A DNA stretch of 64,000 nucleotides from Prevotella sp. Lineage in GTDB: Bacteria > Bacteroidota > Bacteroidia > Bacteroidales > Bacteroidaceae. The notes beneath the pieces were generated by a model. It was not told the DNA's origin, did not search any database, and saw only the letters and a list, made by a program, of their open reading frames with translations. Location of the stretch: assembly GCA_018385335.1 (NCBI GenBank), contig JAHAZN010000052.1:1-64000 (forward strand), in the 5' to 3' direction. The position numbers and the translations under genes were made by a program. Position 1 is the first letter of the stretch. Each line of letters opens with the position of its first letter. Shown in pieces: positions 1 to 8,946 of the stretch.

Positions 1-55
1 AAGCCCGCTTGCGCCGATGGTACTGCAATGCAATGTGGGAGAGTAGGAGGCCGCC
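1..55 (+). rRNA. rrf: 5S ribosomal RNA, 3' end only
   Basis: Ends ...GCCGATGGTACTGCAATGCAATGTGGGAGAGTAGGAGGCCGCC, the typical Bacteroidota 5S 3' end, followed by T-run and terminator hairpin. Confidence 0.85.
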
Positions 56-63
56 TTTTTTTG

Positions 64-106
64 AACTTGCCTTGTGACAGTAGTGTCATGAGGCAAGTTT
101 TTTTAT
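64..106 (+). terminator. Intrinsic terminator of the rRNA operon
   Basis: AACTTGCCT...AGGCAAGTT stem with inner TGACA/TGTCA extension followed by T-run. Confidence 0.8.
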
Positions 107-260
107 GTCCTTTTGCTTGAGAATAGGTTTTTGAGGCTTTCTTATTATAGATAAATGTTAAATAATCATCTTTTTATTCTGTGATTGATATTTTGGCATT
201 ATCTTTGCTATGTACAATTAAGTATTCATTTTTTTATTAATCGTTTAATTTACAAGTATT

Positions 261-824
261 ATGAGTTCTGGAATGATTGTCTTATTTGTCCTTTGTTTTA
301 TCGTAGGACTTTGTATTGTATGCTACAATAACCTGGTAAAGCTTCGCAATAATCGTGAGAATGCCTTTGCCAATATTGATGTACAGTTGAAGCAGCGTCA
401 TGATCTTATTCCTCAGCTCGTTGCTACCGTGAAGGGTTATGCAGCGCATGAGAAGGAGACCTTGGCAATGGTGACTAATGCGCGAGCTGCTGCAATGGGA
501 GCCACCAGTATCAATGATAAGATTGCTGCAGAGAATGCGCTCTCAACTGCTTTGGCAGGCTTGAGAGTTTCATTAGAGGCTTATCCTGATCTTAAGGCTA
601 ATCAGAACTTCCTACAGTTACAGGGTGAAATCGCTGATGTAGAGAACAAGTTGGCTGCTACACGTAGATTCTTCAACTCAACGACGAAGGAGTTGAATAA
701 TGCTGTACAGACCTTCCCTTCCAATCTCCTGGCTGGTATCTTTGGCTTCCATAAGGAACCGATGTTTGAGATTCCACAGCAGGACCGTGCAGCATTAGAT
801 AAAGCACCTGAAATAAATTTCTGA
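261..824 (+). CDS. LemA family protein
   Basis: N-terminal TM helix then YNNLVKLRNNRENAFANIDVQLKQRHDLIPQLVATVKGYAAHE, LemA signature; next to M48 protease. Confidence 0.93.
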   Translation: MSSGMIVLFVLCFIVGLCIVCYNNLVKLRNNRENAFANIDVQLKQRHDLIPQLVATVKGYAAHEKETLAMVTNARAAAMGATSINDKIAAENALSTALAGLRVSLEAYPDLKANQNFLQLQGEIADVENKLAATRRFFNSTTKELNNAVQTFPSNLLAGIFGFHKEPMFEIPQQDRAALDKAPEINF

Positions 825-842
825 TATTAAGACTCCACTCTG

Positions 843-1853
843 ATGAAGTATGTAGGAATGCACACACAGATACAGCGCAATAATATTTTGAGTATTGTGC
901 TGTTGATGTTGTTCCCTTTGATTATCCTTGCTACTATTTGGGGATTCTTAGCCATTTTGAATTACCTTACGAATACAGCAGATACCCTTGATGAGAATGG
1001 CTACACGGTGAACTATCTTGATGTTGCTTACGTCAATGAACAGTTTGTCAGTACCATTCCATGGGTGATAGGATTGGTAGGTATCTGGTTTGTCATTGCC
1101 TATTTTGCCAACAGTTCGATGGTGAAGCAGGCGACAGGTGCCCGCTCGTTAAGCAGACGTGAGAATCCACGGGTATATAACATTGTGGAGAACCTGTGTA
1201 TGACCTGTGGGATGGATATGCCAAAGATCAATGTGGTAGATGATCCCCAGTTGAATGCCTTTGCCAGTGGTATCAGTAAGAATAGCTATACCGTGACGGT
1301 GACCACAGGTTTGTTGGATTTGTTGGATGATGATGAGTTGGCCGGGGTCATAGGTCATGAGCTCACTCACATCAGGAATCGCGACACACGTCTCTTGATA
1401 ACAAGTATTATCTTTGTAGGTATCATCTCCACGGTGATGACATTGACCATGCGTATGGCTTATTATATGCTGTTGAGTGGAGGCGGTCAGCGACGAGATA
1501 AGGATGACAGGAACAATGGTGCGGGATTATTGGTGATACTCATTATCGGATTCATCTGTAGTGCGATAGCCTATTTCTTCACCTTGCTCACCCGTTTTGC
1601 CATCTCCCGCAAGCGTGAGTACATGGCTGATGCCGGTGGTGCAGAACTCTGTGGCAATCCTTTGGCTCTGGCTTCGGCTTTGAGAAAGATCTCCGGTGAT
1701 CCCGGTTTGCAGCATGTCAACAGAGATGATATTGCACAGTTGTATATTATCCATCCCAAGAATCTCTCGCAGGGTTTGATGAGTATGGTGAATTCACTGT
1801 TCAGTACCCATCCGAGGACAGAGGAACGTATAAGAATACTGGAACAGTTCTGA
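843..1853 (+). CDS. M48 family membrane metalloprotease (HtpX-like)
   Basis: HELTH zinc motif (GVIGHELTHIRNRDTRLL), several TM segments, C-terminal STHPRTEERIRIL. Confidence 0.93.
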   Translation: MKYVGMHTQIQRNNILSIVLLMLFPLIILATIWGFLAILNYLTNTADTLDENGYTVNYLDVAYVNEQFVSTIPWVIGLVGIWFVIAYFANSSMVKQATGARSLSRRENPRVYNIVENLCMTCGMDMPKINVVDDPQLNAFASGISKNSYTVTVTTGLLDLLDDDELAGVIGHELTHIRNRDTRLLITSIIFVGIISTVMTLTMRMAYYMLLSGGGQRRDKDDRNNGAGLLVILIIGFICSAIAYFFTLLTRFAISRKREYMADAGGAELCGNPLALASALRKISGDPGLQHVNRDDIAQLYIIHPKNLSQGLMSMVNSLFSTHPRTEERIRILEQF

Positions 1854-1862
1854 TAAACAGAA

Positions 1863-1893
1863 AACGCAAGTTCAAGAGAACTTGCGTTTTTTT
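1863..1893. terminator. Bidirectional intrinsic terminator
   Basis: AAAACGCAAGTTC-aaga-GAACTTGCGTTTTTTT perfect stem between convergent protease gene and tRNA. Confidence 0.85.
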
Positions 1894-1895
1894 AG

Positions 1896-1968
1896 TTGCG
1901 GAGGCAGGACTCGAACATGCGACCTCCAGGTTATGAGCCTGGCGAGCTACCAACTGCTCCACTCCGCG
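1896..1968 (-). tRNA. tRNA-fMet (CAT), initiator type
   Basis: Cloverleaf read by hand: CGCGGAG TG GAGC..GCTC CCAGG-CTCATAA-CCTGG ... CTCCGCAA; C1:A72 mismatch and A11:U24 are initiator traits; CCA not encoded. Confidence 0.88.
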
Positions 1969-2095
1969 ATGTTATTTCTTCTAAGCGGTTGCAAAGGTAC
2001 TATGATTTTTTGAGATATGCAAATAATTCCTCTATTATTTTTCACTTTCGCCTTTCTAGCTATTCTTTGTTGCTGAAAAAGTTTTTATCTGATGA

Positions 2096-2127
2096 TTTGC
2101 ATATTTCAAATAGAATGCCTAATTTTG
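2096..2127 (+). promoter_or_regulatory. Bacteroidota sigma-ABfr type promoter for tetR-fabG
   Basis: TTTG-N20-TAATTTTG. Confidence 0.65.
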
Positions 2128-2174
2128 CACAGCGTAATTAAGTTGTGCAATATAACGGAATAAGGAGGTAAGAT

Positions 2175-2768
2175 ATGTCTATTTCAAAAACTCGTCAGAA
2201 ATTAGTGGATGTCGCTCGTCAGCTGTTCGCTAAGAATGGTATGGAGAACACCACGATGAATGATATTGCTATGGCATCAGGCAAGGGTCGTAGAACTCTC
2301 TATACCTATTTTAAGAGTAAGGAAGATGTTTATACCGCAGTGATAGAGAGTGAACTAGAGCGTCTTTCTGATAGGTTGGATGAGGTGGCGGCAAAGCGTA
2401 CGCGCCCGCAGGACAAGATTATTGAACTTATCTATACCCATCTCAACATGATTAAGGAGACAGTGGTGCGCAATGGTAACTTGCGTGCTGAGTTTTTCCG
2501 TAATATTTGGATGGTGGAGAAGGTACGCAAGAACTTTGATGAAGATGAGATAGAACTTTTCCGTAAGGTTTATGCAGAAGGTAAGGACGATGGTGAGTTT
2601 GATATAGAGAATATCGACCTCGTGGCTGACATCACTCACTACTGTATCAAGGGGTTGGAAGTGCCCTATATCTATGGTCGTCTTGGTCATGGGATGACCG
2701 AAGAGACCAGTAAACCCCTGGTTGCCAAGGTTGTTTATGGAGCCTTAGGTAAGAGCCTTATTCGTTAG
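2175..2768 (+). CDS. TetR/AcrR family transcriptional regulator
   Basis: N-terminal HTH TRQKLVDVARQLFAKNGMENTTMNDIAMASGKGRRTLYTYFKSKEDVYTAV. Confidence 0.93.
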   Translation: MSISKTRQKLVDVARQLFAKNGMENTTMNDIAMASGKGRRTLYTYFKSKEDVYTAVIESELERLSDRLDEVAAKRTRPQDKIIELIYTHLNMIKETVVRNGNLRAEFFRNIWMVEKVRKNFDEDEIELFRKVYAEGKDDGEFDIENIDLVADITHYCIKGLEVPYIYGRLGHGMTEETSKPLVAKVVYGALGKSLIR

Positions 2769-2844
2769 GTATACACTGGCTACAGGAACAAAGAGAATTT
2801 TGATTATCAATCAACAATATTTATTTTTCATAAAACAGAAAAAA

Positions 2845-3603
2845 ATGGGATTATTATCAGGTAAGACAGCTCTTATTACAGGAGCTGCACGAGGCATCGG
2901 TAAGGCCGTTGCCATCAAGTTTGCTCAGGAAGGTGCCAATATTGCCTTCACCGATCTTGTGTTAAATGATGAGATGGCTGCAGGTCTGGAAGCTACCCGT
3001 AAGGAGATTGAGGCGCTTGGCGTGAAGTGTAACGCTTATGCAGGCAACGCTGCCGACTTTGCTGAGACCGAGGCTGTGGTAGCTAAGATCAAGGAAGATT
3101 TTGGAAGCATTGACGTTTTGGTTAACAATGCCGGCATCACCAAGGATGGTCTGATGTTGCGTATGACCGAGGCACAGTGGGACCAGGTGCTTTCTGTCAA
3201 TCTTAAGAGTGCCTTCAACTTTATCCATGCCTGTGCTCCTATCATGTTGCGTCAGCGTGGAGGTTCTATCATCAACATGTCGAGTGTTGTGGGTGTGCAC
3301 GGCAACGCAGGTCAGTGCAATTACTCAGCTTCAAAGGCAGGTATGATCGGATTGGCTAAGTCAATAGCTCAGGAGCTCGGTCCTAAGGGTGTTCGTGCCA
3401 ACGCTGTTGCTCCCGGTTTCATTGAGACAGCCATGACAGCCCAGTTGCCCGAGGAGGTGCGTAACGACTGGATGAAGAAGATTCCTCTTCGCCGTGGTGG
3501 TAAGGTAGAAGACATTGCCAACGTATGTCTCTTCCTGGCTTCTGATATGTCAAGCTACGTATCTGGTCAGGTTATCCAGATTGATGGTGGAATGAACATG
3601 TAA
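2845..3603 (+). CDS. fabG: 3-oxoacyl-ACP reductase FabG (SDR family)
   Basis: GAARGIGKA, NNAG, YSASKAG motifs, C-terminal YVSGQVIQIDGGMNM; start chosen at MGLLSGKTALITG rather than ORF start 2800. Confidence 0.94.
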   Translation: MGLLSGKTALITGAARGIGKAVAIKFAQEGANIAFTDLVLNDEMAAGLEATRKEIEALGVKCNAYAGNAADFAETEAVVAKIKEDFGSIDVLVNNAGITKDGLMLRMTEAQWDQVLSVNLKSAFNFIHACAPIMLRQRGGSIINMSSVVGVHGNAGQCNYSASKAGMIGLAKSIAQELGPKGVRANAVAPGFIETAMTAQLPEEVRNDWMKKIPLRRGGKVEDIANVCLFLASDMSSYVSGQVIQIDGGMNM

Positions 3604-3606
3604 TCT

Positions 3607-4269
3607 ATGATTCCTCTTTACGAAGACAATCATGTGATTATAGTATATAAGGAAAGCGGAGAGATTGTCCAGGGCGATAAGACTGGCGATACTCCGCTTT
3701 CGGACATTGTGAAAGCTTATCTGAAGGAGAAGTATCAGAAGCCGGGCAATGTCTTCCTTGGTGTCGTACATCGTTTAGACCGCCCCGTGAGTGGACTGGT
3801 GATTTTTGCGCGCACATCTAAAGCATTGTCACGCCTCAATGAGATGTTTCGTGTTGGTGATATTCACAAGACCTATTGGGCGATAACCCAGTCGGCTCCC
3901 TCGGAGAATGAGGGTGAGCTTGAACATTGGCTGGTGCGCAATGAGCGTCAGAACAAGAGTTATGCCTATACTCGTGAGGTGCCTGGTTCCAAGCGCGCAG
4001 TGTTGCGTTATCGTCAGTTGGCTCAGGGCGAGCATTACAGTCTTTTAGAAGTGACGCTCCTCACCGGCCGTCACCATCAGATACGTTGTCAGTTGGCTGC
4101 CATGGGCTGTCCTATCAAGGGCGACCTGAAGTATGGAGCGCACCGAAGCAATCCTGATGGCAGTATCTCTCTTATGTCGCGGCGCGTCGAGTTTCTTCAT
4201 CCGGTGAGCAAGCAGCCCATCAGTGTAGAGGCACCACTTCCTGTCGATAGTTTGTGGACAAAGTTTTAA
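3607..4269 (+). CDS. RluA family pseudouridine synthase
   Basis: HRLDRPVSGLVIFARTSKALSRL catalytic motif, TGRHHQIRCQLA. Confidence 0.93.
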   Translation: MIPLYEDNHVIIVYKESGEIVQGDKTGDTPLSDIVKAYLKEKYQKPGNVFLGVVHRLDRPVSGLVIFARTSKALSRLNEMFRVGDIHKTYWAITQSAPSENEGELEHWLVRNERQNKSYAYTREVPGSKRAVLRYRQLAQGEHYSLLEVTLLTGRHHQIRCQLAAMGCPIKGDLKYGAHRSNPDGSISLMSRRVEFLHPVSKQPISVEAPLPVDSLWTKF

Positions 4270-4296
4270 TCATATATCCTACGTATAGGGCATCGC

Positions 4297-7200
4297 ATGA
4301 AAAAGGTATTTCTCTGGATAGGTCTTGTCCTGCTCAGTCCCGTTCTTCTCTTCCTGTTGTTGACATTACTCATCTATATGCCTCCTGTACAACGATGGGT
4401 AGTGGGACAGGTGACAGCTTATGCTACAGAGGCAACGGGGATGCAGGTGAGTGTGTCTGGCGTATCGTTACAGTTTCCTTTAGACTTAAGCATCCATGAT
4501 TTTCTTGTTGTAGAAGACCATGATACGGTGGCATCCGTGGCCCGTCTTGTTGTGGACGTGCAACTGATGCCATTGGTGGAGCAGAAGGTGCTCCTCAATG
4601 CCTGTGAACTTAACGATGCCAAAGTCAACACTTCTGATATGATCGCCTCTGCGCGGGTGAAGGGCAGTCTGAAGCGCTTAGCCCTCCTTGCCAACAGCAG
4701 AGGTAACCTACCTGTGGGCATCCATCTTCAACAACAGTCGGTAGCCATAGGCAACATCATCCTCGACGGTGCCCGTCTCGATGTCGCATTGAGTGATACC
4801 GTCCCGCCCGACACTTCCACTACCCCAACACTATGGAAGATTGCCGTTGATGAGTTGAAGGTCAGTCGCTCTCTGCTCAGCCTTCATCTTCCTGGTGATA
4901 CGCTACAGTTGGATGCCACACTCAACAAAGCCATGGTCTATCAGACCCATATTGACCTTGGTGATGCCCGCTATACCGTAGGTCGTCTTGACCTTTCTGA
5001 TGGCGCCCTCGCCTTCAATAATCATTACGAGCCCACTGCCCAAGGGTTCGATCCCAATCATATCGCCCTCTCCTCCATCTGCTTACAGATAGACTCTGTC
5101 CTCTATCGCAGCATAGCACCCAAGGACAGCAGTTCGCAGGGAGGACAGATTGTCAGTCTGTCGCTCCGCGAGCTCCGTCTCAGGGAGAAGAGCGGTCTGG
5201 TACTCAGTCATGCAGAAGGTAACATCGCGATGGATACGCTCCGTCTTAGCGTTCCGTCGTTCCGTCTCCTCACCCCCAGCTCCACCCTCAGTGCCGAGAT
5301 GAAGATGGATCTCAACGCTTTCGACGAGCATCATCCCGGTCAACTTTTTGCCTGTGTCGATGCTGCCGTCAGCAAAGAAGATGTCCATCAGTTTGTGGGT
5401 ATTGCCGATGCACGTGTAGCCCATGAGTATCGTAATTTCTTTGCGCGCTACCCCGACCATCCGCTCACCCTCAAGCTGTGCGTTGATGGCAATCTTCAGC
5501 AGGCCTATCTCCGCACTTTTGATTTCCGCCTTCCCACCGCCTTTGAGATGACCGCAGAGGGAAAGGCCATCCAACCTATGGATGCCAAGAAAATCAAAGG
5601 TCAGCTGTCCCTACGTGCCAAGACCCACAACCTCAGTTTCCTCATGGGACTACTCCCCCGTTCCGTCGCCTCCAGCTACCGCATCCCCTCTGGTATCTCT
5701 CTTGATGCCAAGGCCGTTGTCAATGGTCCACATTACGATTTGCGGATGATGCTTCGCGAGGGTGAGGGTAGCGTGAAGACAGAAGCGAAGGTGAATACCG
5801 ATGTCATGGCCTATCAGGCACAGATGGATATCCACCGTCTCAATCTCCATCACTTCATGCCCAAGGACTCCCTGCGTCATCTCACAGCCCAGTTGACGCT
5901 CTCAGGACGAGGTACCGATATCAGGTCAAAACACTGTCTTGTTGACCTTCAGGCAGAGCTTCAACAATTAGAATATGGTTCGTGGTTATTAGACCAGGTG
6001 CATGCTGTTGCTGGTTTAAAGGATGGGGTAGGCCATCTCACCCTCGACAGCCACAATGCTCTTCTCGATGGACATATCGGTCTCGATGCGCTGTTGAGCA
6101 AGCAGCGAGTGGAGGCCACCCTGGGTGCCGATGTGCGCAAGGCCGACCTCTATCAGTTGCGTGTGATGGACCGTCCTTTCGAGGTTGGTGTGTGCGCACA
6201 TATTGACATGTCTTCCGACCTAGAGCAGACCCATCGCCTCTTAGGCACTGTCAACGACCTTACTATCCGTGATGAGGCAAAGACCTACCGTCCCGCCTCC
6301 TTGGATGTAGATATCCTCACCTGTCCCGACACCACATGGGCGAAGGTGAACAGTGGCGATTTCTTCCTCGATCTTGCAGCGTCGGGTGGGGTAGAGCAAC
6401 TCAGCAACCAAGGCAATCAGCTCCTCGCCCAACTTCAGGATCATGTGCGTCAGCGCATCATCGACCAGAACTCCCTCCGTGCCCTCCTGCCCGTGATAAA
6501 GATGCAGATGAACAGTGGTCAGGAGAACCCCGTGGCAGCCTTCCTGCGCATGAATGGCCTCACCTTTAAAGACCTCGCATTCAGTTTAGATGCCTCGCCC
6601 GAGAAAGGTATCAACGGAAGAGGAATCCTCCATTCCCTTGTCTATGACAGCACCCGTATAGACACCATAGAGTATCATCTTGTTCAGACAGGCACCAAGC
6701 TCACCTTCAACGGTCATGTGGAGAACAACAAGAAGAACCCCCAGTTTGTCTTTAAGACCTTGTTTGATGGAGAGCTCCTTGAGCGTGGAGCCCAACTCAA
6801 TGTCACCTACTATGATGCAGACAATGTGATAGGAGCACAGTTGGGTGCCAAGGCAGAGATGTGCGACAGTGGACTATATGTCCACCTCCTTCCCTACCGT
6901 CCCATCCTGGGCTATAAGGAGTTTAATCTCAACCACGACAATTTTGTGTTCATGGGTGCCAACAGGAAGATACAAGCCAAGATCGACCTTATCGCTGATG
7001 ATGGTACAGGTGTGAAGATCTATTCGGAAGACCAGGATCCCACGATGCTGCAGGATATCACCGTCAGTCTCAACAAGTTTGACCTTGCCAAACTCACTTC
7101 AGTCCTTCCTTATGCTCCCCGTATGAGTGGTCTGCTCAACGGCGATTTCCATATCCTCCTTGATGCCGATGAGCGTATCTCTATGCTCTCCGATATGTCG

Positions 7201-8946
7201 ATAGCCGAGATGACCTATGAGCAGTGTCCCATGGGTAACCTCTCCACCGAGTTTGTCTATCTTCAGCGCGGCGACAGTGCCCATTATGTGGAGGCACGTA
7301 TCAACCGCAACGACATGGAGATAGGCGTGCTCAATGGCACATATCGTCCCGAGGGAAAAGGCTGGCTTGATGCCACCTTCACCATGGAACGCTTCCCCCT
7401 CTCTCTGGCCAACGGTTTTGTGCCCGACCAGCTCATCGGACTTGAAGGCTATGCCGATGGTAAGGTGGCTATCTGCGGGCCATTGAGTGCTCCCGATGTG
7501 GATGGAGAAGTCTATCTCGACTCCTCCTATCTCGTCAGCGTTCCCTATGGCATGCGACTCCGTTTCGACAACGACCCTGTGCGTATTGTCAATAGCAAGC
7601 TGCTGTTAGAGAACTTCACCATGTATGCTTATAACGACAACCCCCTCACCCTCTATGGTCATATTGATTTCTCTAATCTCGACAGAGTGATGGTGGACAT
7701 GAAGATGCGTGCCCGCAACTTCCAGTTGATCAACGCCAAGAAGAACCGTCGTTCCTTGGTCTATGGCAAGACCTTTGTCAACTTTGGCGGCACTGCCAAC
7801 GGCCGTATCGATCGACTGAAGATGCGCGGTCAACTCGATGTATTGGGTACCACCAACATGACATACATACTGAAAGACTCTCCCCTCAGCACCGACGACC
7901 AGTTGAAGGAGCTTGTCACCTTCACTGATTTCCGCGATACCACCGGCGTAGCTGCCGAACGTCCCGTCGTCGAGGGTCTCGATATGCTGCTGCTCATGAA
8001 CATCGAGCAGGGAGCACGTATCGTCTGCGCCCTCAATGCCGCTGAGTCCAACTACGTCAATCTCGAAGGAGGCGGTGAACTGCGTATGGTCTATAACTCC
8101 ACCGACGAGCTCCAACTCTTCGGTCGTTATACACTCAATCAGGGTGAGATGAAATATGAGTTGCCCATCATCCCCCTCAAGACCTTCACCATCAAGGAAG
8201 GAAGTTATATTGAGTTTAATGGCGACATCATGAATCCCCGCCTCAACCTCACTGCCACTGAGCAGGTGAAAGCCCTCGTAGGTGCAGAGACCACCGGTAG
8301 CCGCAGTGTCAACTTCGAGTGTGGTGTGAAGGTGACTCAGACCCTTGCTAACATGGGACTGGAGTTTACCCTCGATGCCCCCGATGACATGAGTGTCAAG
8401 AACGAGTTGGCAGCCATGGGTGTGGAGCAGCGTGGCAAGCTCGCCGTCACCATGCTCACCACAGGCATGTATCTCGCCGATGGCAATACCAGCGGGTTCT
8501 CTATGAACAGTGCCCTTAACTCCTTCCTTCAGAGCGAGATCAACAACATCACCAAGAGTGCCATGCGCACGGTAGATCTCAGTCTCGGTCTTGACCAAAG
8601 CTCTGATGCTGCCGGCAACACCCATACCGACTACTCTTTCAAGTTTGCCAAGCGTTTTTGGAACAACCGCTTCAATTTTGTCGTAGGAGGCAAGCTCTCC
8701 AACAGTGAGAATAACGAGCAAGACCAGTCGTTCATCGACAATGTCTCTCTCGAATACCGATTAGACCAGAGCGCCATGCGCTATGTTAGGATGTTCTACA
8801 ATAAAGAGGCCGACGACCTGCTCGAAGGACGTATCTCTGAGTATGGTGCCGGTTTCGTCTGGCGTAAGAAGATGGACAAACTCCATCAACTTTTCGACAT
8901 CCGCAGTAAAACCCTTTATCCCGACAACTCCACTTCTGTGAAATGA
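4297..8946 (+). CDS. tamB: TamB-like translocation/assembly module protein
   Basis: 1549 aa, N-terminal TM anchor, AsmA/TamB-like beta-rich body, C-terminal DUF490-like region; adjacent TamA/BamA-like gene overlapping by 4 nt. Confidence 0.88.
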   Translation: MKKVFLWIGLVLLSPVLLFLLLTLLIYMPPVQRWVVGQVTAYATEATGMQVSVSGVSLQFPLDLSIHDFLVVEDHDTVASVARLVVDVQLMPLVEQKVLLNACELNDAKVNTSDMIASARVKGSLKRLALLANSRGNLPVGIHLQQQSVAIGNIILDGARLDVALSDTVPPDTSTTPTLWKIAVDELKVSRSLLSLHLPGDTLQLDATLNKAMVYQTHIDLGDARYTVGRLDLSDGALAFNNHYEPTAQGFDPNHIALSSICLQIDSVLYRSIAPKDSSSQGGQIVSLSLRELRLREKSGLVLSHAEGNIAMDTLRLSVPSFRLLTPSSTLSAEMKMDLNAFDEHHPGQLFACVDAAVSKEDVHQFVGIADARVAHEYRNFFARYPDHPLTLKLCVDGNLQQAYLRTFDFRLPTAFEMTAEGKAIQPMDAKKIKGQLSLRAKTHNLSFLMGLLPRSVASSYRIPSGISLDAKAVVNGPHYDLRMMLREGEGSVKTEAKVNTDVMAYQAQMDIHRLNLHHFMPKDSLRHLTAQLTLSGRGTDIRSKHCLVDLQAELQQLEYGSWLLDQVHAVAGLKDGVGHLTLDSHNALLDGHIGLDALLSKQRVEATLGADVRKADLYQLRVMDRPFEVGVCAHIDMSSDLEQTHRLLGTVNDLTIRDEAKTYRPASLDVDILTCPDTTWAKVNSGDFFLDLAASGGVEQLSNQGNQLLAQLQDHVRQRIIDQNSLRALLPVIKMQMNSGQENPVAAFLRMNGLTFKDLAFSLDASPEKGINGRGILHSLVYDSTRIDTIEYHLVQTGTKLTFNGHVENNKKNPQFVFKTLFDGELLERGAQLNVTYYDADNVIGAQLGAKAEMCDSGLYVHLLPYRPILGYKEFNLNHDNFVFMGANRKIQAKIDLIADDGTGVKIYSEDQDPTMLQDITVSLNKFDLAKLTSVLPYAPRMSGLLNGDFHILLDADERISMLSDMSIAEMTYEQCPMGNLSTEFVYLQRGDSAHYVEARINRNDMEIGVLNGTYRPEGKGWLDATFTMERFPLSLANGFVPDQLIGLEGYADGKVAICGPLSAPDVDGEVYLDSSYLVSVPYGMRLRFDNDPVRIVNSKLLLENFTMYAYNDNPLTLYGHIDFSNLDRVMVDMKMRARNFQLINAKKNRRSLVYGKTFVNFGGTANGRIDRLKMRGQLDVLGTTNMTYILKDSPLSTDDQLKELVTFTDFRDTTGVAAERPVVEGLDMLLLMNIEQGARIVCALNAAESNYVNLEGGGELRMVYNSTDELQLFGRYTLNQGEMKYELPIIPLKTFTIKEGSYIEFNGDIMNPRLNLTATEQVKALVGAETTGSRSVNFECGVKVTQTLANMGLEFTLDAPDDMSVKNELAAMGVEQRGKLAVTMLTTGMYLADGNTSGFSMNSALNSFLQSEINNITKSAMRTVDLSLGLDQSSDAAGNTHTDYSFKFAKRFWNNRFNFVVGGKLSNSENNEQDQSFIDNVSLEYRLDQSAMRYVRMFYNKEADDLLEGRISEYGAGFVWRKKMDKLHQLFDIRSKTLYPDNSTSVK

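Noticed and set aside
1896-2141. ORF MRRQDSNMRPPGYEPGELPTAPLRD...
   Set aside because: Translation of the antisense strand of the initiator tRNA gene, a common annotation artefact
7606-8721. 371-aa minus-strand ORF antisense to tamB
   Set aside because: Shadow ORF: low-information composition, no domain, opposite a strong TamB coding frame
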